Source: Saccharothrix sp. ALI-22-I (GTDB taxonomy: Bacteria; Actinomycetota; Actinomycetes; Mycobacteriales; Pseudonocardiaceae). From it: DNA of 64,000 nucleotides. The position numbers were made by a program, and so were the translations under genes. Positions 34,401 to 41,844 of the stretch are shown here, piece after piece (the first letter of the stretch is position 1; each line of letters starts with the position of its first letter). Under the pieces are notes generated by a model that was not told the origin of the DNA, made no database searches, and worked only from the letters and a program-made list of their open reading frames with translations. The stretch is taken from the NCBI RefSeq assembly GCF_001984175.1, contig NZ_MTQP01000067.1, forward strand, positions 434,001-498,000. The letters are read 5' to 3'.

Positions 34401-34740
34401 GCTCGGCCTTGTCCCGCGGTACCGAGACCTTGAGGTAGTCGACGTCACGCTCGGTGGACTCGACCACGCCGCCGAGCGCCTTGAGGTCGTTGGCGGCGGT
34501 GTCCAGCTTGCCCTCTTCGGCGGCGACCAGGAGAGTGACGTTCGCCTGACCGGTCTTCTCGGCCTCGGCGATCTGCTCCAGGTCCTGCTTGTCGAGCTGC
34601 TTGTCGGCGGGCGCGGGCGCGGTCGGCGCCTCCTGCGCGACGGCCGACCCGGCGGCGAAGCCGAACCCAGTGGTGCCCAGCACGGCGGCCAGTAAGGCCG
34701 CACTGGTGCGGTGTCTCCACCGGCTTCCTGAGTTGATCAC
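31495..34740 (-). CDS. Large secreted S8 (subtilisin-family) serine protease
   Basis: 1081 residues from GTG 34740 (AAGGG about 8 nt upstream; a longer frame to 34833 lacks support). Signal peptide about 1-36, propeptide about 45-140, then a subtilase domain with D188 in IAIMDTGID, H364 in HGSHVAGI and S558 in NGTSMAAP. A large insert between Asp and His contains Asp-rich possible calcium sites (GGDINRDGDRT, RVDVDGDGDFTDQ). About 500 C-terminal residues are beta-sandwich and pre-peptidase-like domains. Extracellular protein degradation is the expected role. Its propeptide resembles the lipoprotein encoded at 29464. Confidence 0.95.
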   Translation of the reverse strand: MINSGSRWRHRTSAALLAAVLGTTGFGFAAGSAVAQEAPTAPAPADKQLDKQDLEQIAEAEKTGQANVTLLVAAEEGKLDTAANDLKALGGVVESTERDVDYLKVSVPRDKAEQAAKLASVNAVDVDGLVALDDPRPDGMGSPLPQPAPGAKTPKKNPYMPTQDTKAAQFTDEHPQWDGRGTTIAIMDTGIDLDHPALATTSTGERKIVDWYNANATNSGDGTWLQVSGRYNGAFTAGGATYTAPATGGPFSFGLFRETAGDFGLGNSETGGDINRDGDRTDAFGVLQDITTKEVRVDVDGDGDFTDQTAMIDYKYKKDVGHFGVDNPATPVLDTVAFVVQTDKSIYDAAGTAWVNLGISAAAHGSHVAGITAANKMFGGKMAGAAPGAKLMAVKVCLSTPSCTNSGLIDGLLYAARNGADVINISIGGLPALNDGNNARAELYNRTIAEYNVQVFISAGNSGAGANTVGDPSVSTDAVSVGSYITKDTWLANYGSVTAQREGLHGFSSRGPREDGGFKPNIVAPGSAVSTTPQWQQPGPLAGTFALPAGYGMFNGTSMAAPQATGAAALLVSAYKAEHNGERPPVAALRNAIQSSTKWVSTLQAYEQGAGLFDTKHAWEHLDEHPETQAVSTSVTVNTALSGLLATPNTGVGIHDREGVVVGKEYVRTYTLTRTTGPNTNQQFMVNWQGNDGTFKSKSLVSLPLNTPVKFDVKVKPTTAGAHSAVLKLDNPATTGLDVFTLNTVFAADEFTTAGKFAVTKTGTIPRNQSKSFFVKVPVGASALKIDMVAGGAEAGKGQVRFLRYDPYGVPFDVTSSTNCYNPDAGAGCTNGTPTSRTVSNPLPGVWEIVVEARRTSDADAAPFSVTASVLGTTVSPNPDTIPSATIGTPISREYAVTNSLAAFNGRLVGGSLASARIARPTIADATVQAYDLVVAPGSTSLRATIGKTSDVSADLDLFVYNCTSGTCVLAGQQADGDSEESVTINNPVAGAWQVRVDGYEVPSGTTEYDYVDVFTAPGLGTVAVTDADAERVAGATWTVPGTVTAAGAAGAGRVLRGELTVQTAEGAIVGRSSVIIQNVA

Positions 34741-34995
34741 GGCACAACCCTTCGTGGCGGAAAGATTGCGCAAGCACATCCCCCCGACCACCGGGTGACA
34801 ATCAGACGAACAGCCCAACCCGTGAGTCCACATGGGACTGAACGGTGTATTGCGCGAACGCGCGGAAAGTGCCGCACCATAACGGAACGGGCGCGACTAC
34901 TCCAGTCAAGAGCCGACCGGCCGGAATGTCAAACACTGTCAACGGTGAAGCGCCCGGAAGCGTGGGAAATCCGTAACAAATCGCACATCAACGCG

Positions 34996-35826
34996 ATGGC
35001 GAGCACACTGGTCGGCATCGTGGACACCGCACCGATCGACCGGATCGCCGACGAGCTGTACGCCCTGCCGCCGGCGGAGTTCGTCGCGGCCAGGGACGCC
35101 CACGCCCGGCTGGCCGCCGAGCACGGCGACAAGGCGTTGGCCAAGCAGATCTCGGCGCTGCGCAAGCCGACCATGTCGGCGTGGGCGCTCAACCGGCTGG
35201 CCCGCGACGACGCGTCCGACCTGGCCGAGGCGATGACACTGGGCGACGAACTGCGCACCGCGCAGGAGGAGTTGCGCGGTGGGGCGCTGCGGCAGTTGGG
35301 GGCACGTCGGCGGGCCGTGCTGAACGCCCTCGTGCGGCGGGTCGAGGTGCTGGCCAGTCACGGGGGCCAACCGCTCGGACCGGACGCCGTGCAGCAGGTG
35401 CGCACCACGTTGAACGCGGCGCTGGCGGACGCGGTGCTGGCCGCGCGCATCCGGGCCGGGCGGCTGGTGAAGCCGGTCGAGCAGTCCGGGTTCGGTCCGT
35501 TGAGCGAGACCGCCGTGCCGGTGCCCGACGACTTGGCCCCGCGCCGTGAGCAGCGGCGGGAGCGGCAGCTGGCGCGGGCGCGGGACGACATCAGCGCCGC
35601 GCAGGCCGACGTGAAGAAGGCGGACAAGGCCGTCACCGAGGCCGAGCAGGCGTTGGCCGAACGCGAGGAGCACAGCGCCGCGCTGCGCGCCGAGCTGCGT
35701 CGGGCCCAGCAGGCCGAGCAGGAGGCGGCGGTCCAGCTGTCGAAGGCCAAGCGCCGTGCCGACACCGCGCGGGACAAACTCGCGGGCGCCGAGGCCCGGA
35801 TGACCGAGCTGCGCGGTGACGCCTGA
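34996..35826 (+). CDS. Coiled-coil protein of unknown function
   Basis: 276 residues from ATG 34996; the frame is open further upstream, but that part has poor codon use. The N-terminal half is helical with FVAARDAHARLAAEHGDKAL and KPTMSAWALNRLARDD, a pattern seen in an uncharacterised actinobacterial family. Residues ~165-270 form a long Ala/Glu/Arg-rich coiled coil (RDDISAAQADVKKADKAVTE, AELRRAQQAEQEAAVQL). No signal peptide or membrane segment. Divergent from the S8 protease. Confidence 0.8.
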   Translation: MASTLVGIVDTAPIDRIADELYALPPAEFVAARDAHARLAAEHGDKALAKQISALRKPTMSAWALNRLARDDASDLAEAMTLGDELRTAQEELRGGALRQLGARRRAVLNALVRRVEVLASHGGQPLGPDAVQQVRTTLNAALADAVLAARIRAGRLVKPVEQSGFGPLSETAVPVPDDLAPRREQRRERQLARARDDISAAQADVKKADKAVTEAEQALAEREEHSAALRAELRRAQQAEQEAAVQLSKAKRRADTARDKLAGAEARMTELRGDA

Positions 35827-36032
35827 CCGCCGGTCGGGTTGCGTGGTGACACTCCGTAGTGATACCCGACACCTCAGAGCCATCCGGGGAACACCTATCA
35901 GAACCCGTCCGTTCACCTAATAGTCGGCACGTGGACGCCGCACCGGACGTCGGTCCCGCAGGGCACCTCCCCCCAGGCCCCGCGCGGCACCTCTCCCCGA
36001 GACGTTGCAGGTGCGCCCACGCACGCCCGACC

Positions 36033-36073
36033 GCCGTCGGCCGAACGGTTCCCCCCACCGAACGGCCGACGGC
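36033..36073. terminator. Hairpin between convergent coiled-coil and cupin genes
   Basis: GCCGTCGGCCG (36033-36043) pairs with CGGCCGACGGC (36063-36073) across a 19-nt loop. The rest of the 290-bp gap (35827-36115) shows no gene. Confidence 0.6.
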
Positions 36074-36115
36074 CACTAACCTGGCCGACTTGGCTGATCT
36101 GGCTATAGCGGCAGC

Positions 36116-36589
36116 TCAGACCATGTACTGGTCGTGCCGGGCGTACAGCTCGGTCCACTCCTGCGGGCTGAGCTGCCGCCCGGATTCGCCGATCTCCGCC
36201 AGTTCCCGGAAGTACTCCTCGCGCGGCGGCGCGGGTGCGAACAGGATCAACATCGACGCGGGCTCGTCGGCGTCGTTGCGGAAAGCGTGCACACCGCCCT
36301 CCGGCACGTACAGGAAATCGCCCGCGACCGCGTTCACCCACGTCTCGCCGTTGAACAACCGGACCGTCCCCGAGATCACGTAGAACGACTCCGAGAACGT
36401 CTTGTGGAAGTGCGCGGCCGGGCCACCCGCGTGCGGCTCCATCCGCCACTCGAACAATCCGAACTGCTTGCGCGTGACGTCGCCGGTGCCGACCAACCTG
36501 GCCTGGGTCAGCGGCCGGTCGATGGTCGGCACCTCCGCCACCGGCCGCCACACCGCGCTGACCTCGCCGACGTCGCCCGTGTACGACAC
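36116..36589 (-). CDS. Single-domain cupin protein
   Basis: 157 residues from GTG 36589 (VSYTGDVG), chosen because AGGAGG lies 9 nt upstream. One cupin barrel with the metal-ligand pattern HFHKTFSESFYVISG and the second motif FLYVPEGGVHAFRND. Small cupins of this type act as isomerases, dioxygenases or binding proteins; the reaction is not evident. Divergent from the flavoprotein dehydrogenase with 71 bp between starts, so they may share regulation. Confidence 0.9.
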   Translation of the reverse strand: MSYTGDVGEVSAVWRPVAEVPTIDRPLTQARLVGTGDVTRKQFGLFEWRMEPHAGGPAAHFHKTFSESFYVISGTVRLFNGETWVNAVAGDFLYVPEGGVHAFRNDADEPASMLILFAPAPPREEYFRELAEIGESGRQLSPQEWTELYARHDQYMV

Positions 36590-36660
36590 CGTGACCAACC
36601 TCCTAAGGTGAAATTTATTCAAGTCTCGTCCGGACGTGCAGTTCGATCTAGACTCGCCCG

Positions 36661-38316
36661 ATGGCACATGACGCGGATGTCATCGTCGTCGGCGCCGGCC
36701 TGGCGGGTCTCGTCGCCACTGCCGAGCTGGTCGACGCCGGACGCAAGGTCATCCTGGTGGACCAGGAACCCGAGGCCGCACTCGGCGGCCAGGCGTTCTG
36801 GTCGTTCGGCGGGTTGTTCCTGGTCGACAGCCCGGAGCAGCGGCGGCTGAAGGTGAAGGACTCGGCGGACCTCGCCTTGCAGGACTGGCTGGGCTCGGCC
36901 GCGTTCGACCGGGACTGCGACCACTGGCCGCGTCAGTGGGCCGAGGCGTACGTGAACTTCGCGGCGGGCGAGAAGCGGTCCTGGCTGCACGCGATGGGCG
37001 TGCGCTGGTTCCCGCTCGTGCAGTGGGCCGAGCGCGGCGGGTACCTGGCCAACGGTCACGGCAACTCCGTGCCGCGCTTCCACGTCACCTGGGGCACCGG
37101 GCCCGGCATCGTGGCGCCGTTCGAGCGGCGGGTGCGCGAGGGCGTGGCGCGCGGGCTCGTGCAGCTGAAGTTCCGGCACCGCGTCACCGAGCTGACCACG
37201 ACCGGTGGTGCGGTGGACGGCGTGCGCGGTTCCGTGCTGGAGCCCAGCACGGTCGGCCGGGGCGAACCCAGCTCGCGCACCGTCGCCGGTGACTTCGAAC
37301 TGCGCGCGCAGGCGGTCATCGTCACCTCCGGCGGTATCGGCGCCAACCACGAGATGGTGCGCCGCAACTGGCCGTCGCGCCTGGGGACGCCGCCCGAGCA
37401 CATGCTGTCCGGCGTGCCCGACCACGTCGACGGCAAGATGCTGAAGGTCGTCCAGGACTCGGGCGGCGAGATCATCAACGAAGACCGCATGTGGCACTAC
37501 CCGGAGGGCATCGCCAACTACGCCCCGATCTGGGGCAGGCACGGCATCCGCATCCTGCCCGGACCGTCGTCGCTGTGGCTGGACGCCACCGGGCAGCGGC
37601 TGCCGATCCCGCTGTTCCCCGGCTTCGACGCGCTGGGCTCGTTGGAGCACATCGTGAAGACCGGGCACGGCTACTCGTGGTTCGTGCTCAACCAGCGCAT
37701 CATCGGCAAGGAGTTCGCGCTGTCCGGGTCGGAGCAGAACCCCGACCTGACCGGCAAGGACGTCAAGGCGGTGCTGAAGCGCGCGCTGCCCGGTGCCGTC
37801 GCGCCGGTGGAGGAGTTCGCGAAGCGGTCCGAGGAGTTCATCTTCGGCCGCACGGCGGCGGAGCTGGCGGCCGGCATGAACAAGCTGACCGGCACGTCGA
37901 TGATCGACGCCGACGCCCTGCACCGCACCATCGTGGAACGCGACCGCCAGGTGATCTCCGGCCTCGGCAAGGACATGCAGATCAACGCCATGCGCGAGGC
38001 CCGCAAGTTCATCACCGACAAGCTGATCCGCGTGGTCGAGCCGCACCCCCTGCTGGACCCGAAGGCCGGCCCCCTGATCGCCGTCCGCCTCTCCATCCTG
38101 ACCCGCAAAACCCTGGGCGGCCTGCACACCGACCTCTCCGCCCGAGTCCTGAAGCACGACGGCACCCCCCTGGACGGCGTCTACGCCGCAGGCGAGGCCT
38201 CCGGCTTCGGCGGCGGCGGCGTCCACGGCTACCGAGCCCTGGAGGGCACCTTCCTGGGCGGCTGCATCTTCTCCGGCCGAGTAGCCGGCCGAGCCGCCGC
38301 CAACGCCACCCGCTAA
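36661..38316 (+). CDS. FAD-binding dehydrogenase, 3-ketosteroid-dehydrogenase/fumarate-reductase superfamily
   Basis: 551 residues. N-terminal dinucleotide fold VIVVGAGLAGLVATAEL with DQE for ribose binding, a FAD/substrate region and a C-terminal FAD motif GVYAAGEASGFGGGGVHGY. It belongs to the KsdD-related FAD-binding dehydrogenases, often annotated only by superfamily; substrate unknown. TAGACT (36649-36654) lies 6 bp before the ATG, fitting a leaderless transcript. Divergent from a cupin gene. Confidence 0.9.
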   Translation: MAHDADVIVVGAGLAGLVATAELVDAGRKVILVDQEPEAALGGQAFWSFGGLFLVDSPEQRRLKVKDSADLALQDWLGSAAFDRDCDHWPRQWAEAYVNFAAGEKRSWLHAMGVRWFPLVQWAERGGYLANGHGNSVPRFHVTWGTGPGIVAPFERRVREGVARGLVQLKFRHRVTELTTTGGAVDGVRGSVLEPSTVGRGEPSSRTVAGDFELRAQAVIVTSGGIGANHEMVRRNWPSRLGTPPEHMLSGVPDHVDGKMLKVVQDSGGEIINEDRMWHYPEGIANYAPIWGRHGIRILPGPSSLWLDATGQRLPIPLFPGFDALGSLEHIVKTGHGYSWFVLNQRIIGKEFALSGSEQNPDLTGKDVKAVLKRALPGAVAPVEEFAKRSEEFIFGRTAAELAAGMNKLTGTSMIDADALHRTIVERDRQVISGLGKDMQINAMREARKFITDKLIRVVEPHPLLDPKAGPLIAVRLSILTRKTLGGLHTDLSARVLKHDGTPLDGVYAAGEASGFGGGGVHGYRALEGTFLGGCIFSGRVAGRAAANATR

Positions 38317-38330
38317 CCCCACCCCACGCC

Positions 38331-38526
38331 TGTCCTGAACGTTCAACTCACCTGTTCCGAACGTAGGACACGCCCGCGTGTCCAACGTTCAGAACGCGCG
38401 TGTCCAACGTTCAGAACGCGCGTGTCCAACGTTCAGAACGCGCGTGTCCAACGTTCAGAACGCGCGTGTCCAACGTTGGGAACGCGCGTGTCCAACGTTC
38501 GGGATACCCGAGTTGAGCGTTCGGGG
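38331..38526. repeat. 22-bp mosaic repeat array 5, six tandem units
   Basis: It fills the gap between the convergent FAD-dehydrogenase and AfsR-like stops. After two reverse units, GTGTCCAACGTT recurs at 38378, 38400, 38422, 38444, 38466 and 38488, exactly 22 bp apart; the first four units are almost identical. A final GAGTTGAGCGTTC unit abuts the AfsR-like stop codon. Confidence 0.92.
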
Positions 38527-41256
38527 TCAGGGGTAGGTGGTGACGTCGAGTTTGCGGGCGAGGTCGTCGGCGTCGGCCAGGCGGAGGTCGTGGTAGAGCT
38601 GCAGGGCGGCCAGCCAGTGCGGTCTTGCGGCGGCTGGGCCTTCCGATTGCTCCAGGACGTCGCCGATCGCGCGGTGGCACAAGGCCTCTTGGTAACGGTC
38701 GCCGAGGCGGGTGGCCAGCGCCAAGCCGGCGCGGTACGACTCCAAGGCCTCGTCGGCACGGCCCAGTTGCTGCGACGCCGTGCCCACGGTGTGCAGGGTC
38801 GCGGTGTGGGCCTTGGACGGCGCGGACGGGAACAGGCTCAGGGCTTCGGTGGCGTGGCGCAGGGCCTCCTCCGGCTGGTGCTTGCGCAGCAGCACGTTGG
38901 CCAGGTTGTTCTGGATGCTCGCCTGCGACCGGTTGTCCCCGACCTCCCGCGCCACCTCCAGCGCCTCCAGGATCGTCGCCTGCGCCCGGTCCAGCTGGTC
39001 GTCGGCCATCAAGCAGTAACCCAGGTTCGCCAACGCCGCCAGCTCCAGGTGCCGATCACCGTCGGCCAACGACGCCGCCCGCGTGCACGCCTCGATCGCC
39101 TCGTCGATCCGCTCCAGATCCGCCAGCGTGGACCCCAACCGCAGCAGGAACGTCGCCTCCGCGTGCCGGTCACCCAGGTCATGCGCCGCGGCCAGCCCGA
39201 TCCGGCACAACGTCAACCGGTCCAGCCGGTTGCCACGCCGGAAGTGGAACGCGTCCAGGCACAACGCCAGCTGCCAAGTCCGCTCCCGCTGCCCACCGTT
39301 CAACGCGATGTCCAGCGCCAGCCCCAGGTTCGCCTCTTCCAACGTGAACCAGTCCAACGCCGCCGCGTGCGACGACAGCTCCGGGAACGACGCCGGCCGG
39401 TGCTCGGCCGGCCCGAACGGCCGGACGTGGTCGGACAGGTGCGCCCGCGCATGGTCCGCCACGTGCAGGTAGTAGTCCAGCAACCGGTGAGTGGCCATCT
39501 GGTTGTCCACTTCGGACTCGGTGGCCGCCAGGTGGTGGGTGAACAGCCGCACCAGGTCGTGCCGCGAGTACCGGTCCGGCGTCGACTCGTGCAGCAGGTT
39601 CGCGTAGGCCAACGTGCGCAGGTGGGTGCGCGCGCTGACCACGTTGATCTCCAGCAACGCCGCCGCCGTGTAGCTGTCCAGTTCCGTGCCGAGGTGCAGC
39701 CCGAGCCGCCTGAACAGCCGCGCCGCACCTTCGGGCAGCTCCCGGTAGCTCACCGCCAACGCCGCGTGCACCCCGCGTCCCGCCTCGGGCAGCGACAACG
39801 CCGACAGCCGCCCCTGCTCGTCACGCAGCTCGTCCACCAGCGACTGGATCGTCCACCGCGGCCGTGACGCCAACCGCGCGCCCGCGATCCGCAACGCCAA
39901 CGGCAGCCGGTCGCACAGCTCCGCCAGCTCGGCCACCGCGTCCGGCTCCTGCTCGATGCGCTGACGTCCGAGCAGCGCCGCCAACAGGTGCTCGGCGCTC
40001 TCCTCCGGCAACGTCGGCACGTGCAGCGAGGACGCGCCCTCCATGACGACCAGGTCGTCCAACCGGTGCCGGCTCGTCACCAGCACCAGGCACCGCGCCG
40101 ACCCCGGCAGCAGCGGCCGGACCTGCTCGGCCGACCGGGCGTTGTCCAGGAACACCAGCACCCGGCGTCCGGCCAGCAGCGACCGGTACTGCGCGGCCTG
40201 GCCCTCCAGGTCCACCGCGATCTGCGAATCGGTCAGCCCCAACGCCCGCAGGAACCCGATCAACGCCGTCCGCGGGTCCAGCGGCTCGGTCTCGTCGAAC
40301 CCGCGCAGGTTCACGAACAGCTGTCCGTCCGGGAAGTCACCGGCCACCCTGTGCGCCCAACGCAGCGCCAGCGCCGTCTTGCCCACCCCGGCCGGGCCGA
40401 CCAGCAGCCCGATCGCCGAGTCCTGCCCGCTCAGGCTCGCACCGAGGTCCGACAGCTCCATCTCCCGGCCGACGAACCCGCGGTGCTCGCGCGGCAACTG
40501 CGCGGGCGCGTGGTCCACCGGCGTCGAAGGCGCGGTGTCGCCGGCCAGCACGGTCTGGTAGGCGTCACGCAGCTCCGGCCCGGGGTCCACGCCCAGCTCG
40601 TCGGCCAGCCGTTCCCGCGTCCGGTGGAACAACGCCAACGCCTCGGCCTGCCGCCCGGTCCAGTGCAGGGCCAGCACCAGCCGTGACACCAACGCCTCGC
40701 GCAGCGGGTTGGCGTCCACCGCGTCACGCAGCCCGGACACCGCCTCGGCCGCCCGGTCCAGCCGCGACAGCCGGGTCGCCAACTCCTGCACGGCCACCAG
40801 CCGCAGCTCCTCCAGCCGCGCGGACACCGCCTCCCGCAGGTGGTCGCCCGGCACGTCGGCCAGCACCGGCCCCCGCCACAACGCCAGCGCGTCCTGGAGC
40901 AGCTTCGCGGCCTCTTCGTCGGTGGCGTCACGTGCGGTGGCCAACAGGTCCTCGAACCGGAACACGTCCACCCGCGCCCGTTCGCCGGTCAGCACGTAAC
41001 CGGGGGCACGGGTGACAAGCGCTACACCGTCGGTCAGGACCTTGCGGAGTTGGGCGATATGTCCTTGAAGGGCGGCTTTCGCCTGCGGCGGGGGTGATCC
41101 GTCCCACACCAGATCCAGGAGTCGGTCACCGGACACCACCCGGTTCAGTTCCAGCGCGAGGGCCGCCAGGACCGTCCGCCGCTTGGCCGCGCCCAGCCGG
41201 ACAGTGTCACCACCTGCGGAAACCAGCTCAACGGGGCCAAGCAGGTTCACCCGCAT
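38527..41256 (-). CDS. AfsR/SARP-type regulator (BTAD, NB-ARC, TPR)
   Basis: 909 residues. N-terminal OmpR-like DNA-binding domain (MRVNLLGPVELV, ALQGHIAQLRKVL), bacterial transcriptional activator domain (~95-245, ending LGVDPGPELRDAYQ), an NB-ARC ATPase (LLVGPAGVGKTALALRWA, RVLVFLDNARSAEQV, RCLVLVTSRHRL, LPLALRIAGARL) and C-terminal TPRs (~650-900). AfsR-type proteins activate secondary-metabolism genes in Streptomyces when phosphorylated. No biosynthetic cluster is visible next to it. Its start is divergent from an ESX-type gene cluster. Confidence 0.95.
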   Translation of the reverse strand: MRVNLLGPVELVSAGGDTVRLGAAKRRTVLAALALELNRVVSGDRLLDLVWDGSPPPQAKAALQGHIAQLRKVLTDGVALVTRAPGYVLTGERARVDVFRFEDLLATARDATDEEAAKLLQDALALWRGPVLADVPGDHLREAVSARLEELRLVAVQELATRLSRLDRAAEAVSGLRDAVDANPLREALVSRLVLALHWTGRQAEALALFHRTRERLADELGVDPGPELRDAYQTVLAGDTAPSTPVDHAPAQLPREHRGFVGREMELSDLGASLSGQDSAIGLLVGPAGVGKTALALRWAHRVAGDFPDGQLFVNLRGFDETEPLDPRTALIGFLRALGLTDSQIAVDLEGQAAQYRSLLAGRRVLVFLDNARSAEQVRPLLPGSARCLVLVTSRHRLDDLVVMEGASSLHVPTLPEESAEHLLAALLGRQRIEQEPDAVAELAELCDRLPLALRIAGARLASRPRWTIQSLVDELRDEQGRLSALSLPEAGRGVHAALAVSYRELPEGAARLFRRLGLHLGTELDSYTAAALLEINVVSARTHLRTLAYANLLHESTPDRYSRHDLVRLFTHHLAATESEVDNQMATHRLLDYYLHVADHARAHLSDHVRPFGPAEHRPASFPELSSHAAALDWFTLEEANLGLALDIALNGGQRERTWQLALCLDAFHFRRGNRLDRLTLCRIGLAAAHDLGDRHAEATFLLRLGSTLADLERIDEAIEACTRAASLADGDRHLELAALANLGYCLMADDQLDRAQATILEALEVAREVGDNRSQASIQNNLANVLLRKHQPEEALRHATEALSLFPSAPSKAHTATLHTVGTASQQLGRADEALESYRAGLALATRLGDRYQEALCHRAIGDVLEQSEGPAAARPHWLAALQLYHDLRLADADDLARKLDVTTYP

Positions 41257-41467
41257 CCTGAAGACCTTTCGGCATTGTCACCGTGTAGTCGAAGAGTTTC
41301 GCACAGTCGTCGTCGCTGACCGGAGGGCCGCGTTGGGGTGACGTTGGCCGGGCGTTGGAGCACACCGGGAACGTGGGTTTCGTCCAGCAGGCTGCCTTCG
41401 CGAGGGATACCCGATGTACATCGCCGAATCCGGGGATGAAGTGGCCCCGCCCCAGGAGGTCCCGACC

Positions 41468-41830
41468 GTGAACGGTCAGGTCGTGGCACTCTCGGAGACC
41501 GTCAACTCCGGGCGGGTGTCGCTCGATCCCGCCACCGGCGAAGAACTGCGCAAGATGCTCCTGGAGCAGATCGACCAGGTGGACTCGTGGCTGGAGCGCG
41601 CCGGCCGGCTCGCCCGCCCCGCGCCGATCGGCGCGAACCCCGTCGGCGACAGGTTGGCGCAGAAGTTCGAGGCGCGCGCGGACGGCGACCCGCGGTCGTT
41701 CGTGGCCGTGATGACCGCCTACCGCGAGGTCCTGCAGCAGACGCACGACTCGGTGCAGAACGCGATCCGCAACTTCACCGCGATCGACGAGGAGCACGGC
41801 GCCGAGCTGACCAGGCTGAGCGGGAACTGA
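41468..41830 (+). CDS. Helical ESX-associated protein upstream of the PPE gene
   Basis: 120 residues from GTG 41468, chosen because AGGAGG lies 8 nt upstream; ATG 41414 is in frame but lacks a ribosome site. All-helical profile (EELRKMLLEQIDQVDSWLER, ALSETVNSG, VMTAYREVLQQTHDSVQNAI) like WXG100/ESX substrates or partners, though without a clear WxG. It precedes the PPE and EspG genes by 14 bp and is probably co-transcribed with them. Likely a type VII secretion substrate or partner. Confidence 0.8.
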   Translation: MNGQVVALSETVNSGRVSLDPATGEELRKMLLEQIDQVDSWLERAGRLARPAPIGANPVGDRLAQKFEARADGDPRSFVAVMTAYREVLQQTHDSVQNAIRNFTAIDEEHGAELTRLSGN

Positions 41831-41844
41831 GAGGGCTGGGGACG

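Noticed and set aside
34834-34995. Upstream extension of the coiled-coil protein to 34795
   Set aside because: The extra 67 codons have poor third-position bias and would overlap the leader of the divergent protease gene.
38422-38525. Repeat-derived frames encoding motifs such as SNVQNARVQRSERACPT in several arrays
   Set aside because: The 22-bp period is not a multiple of three, and frames occur on both strands at every array, so these are by-products of the repeats and not genes.
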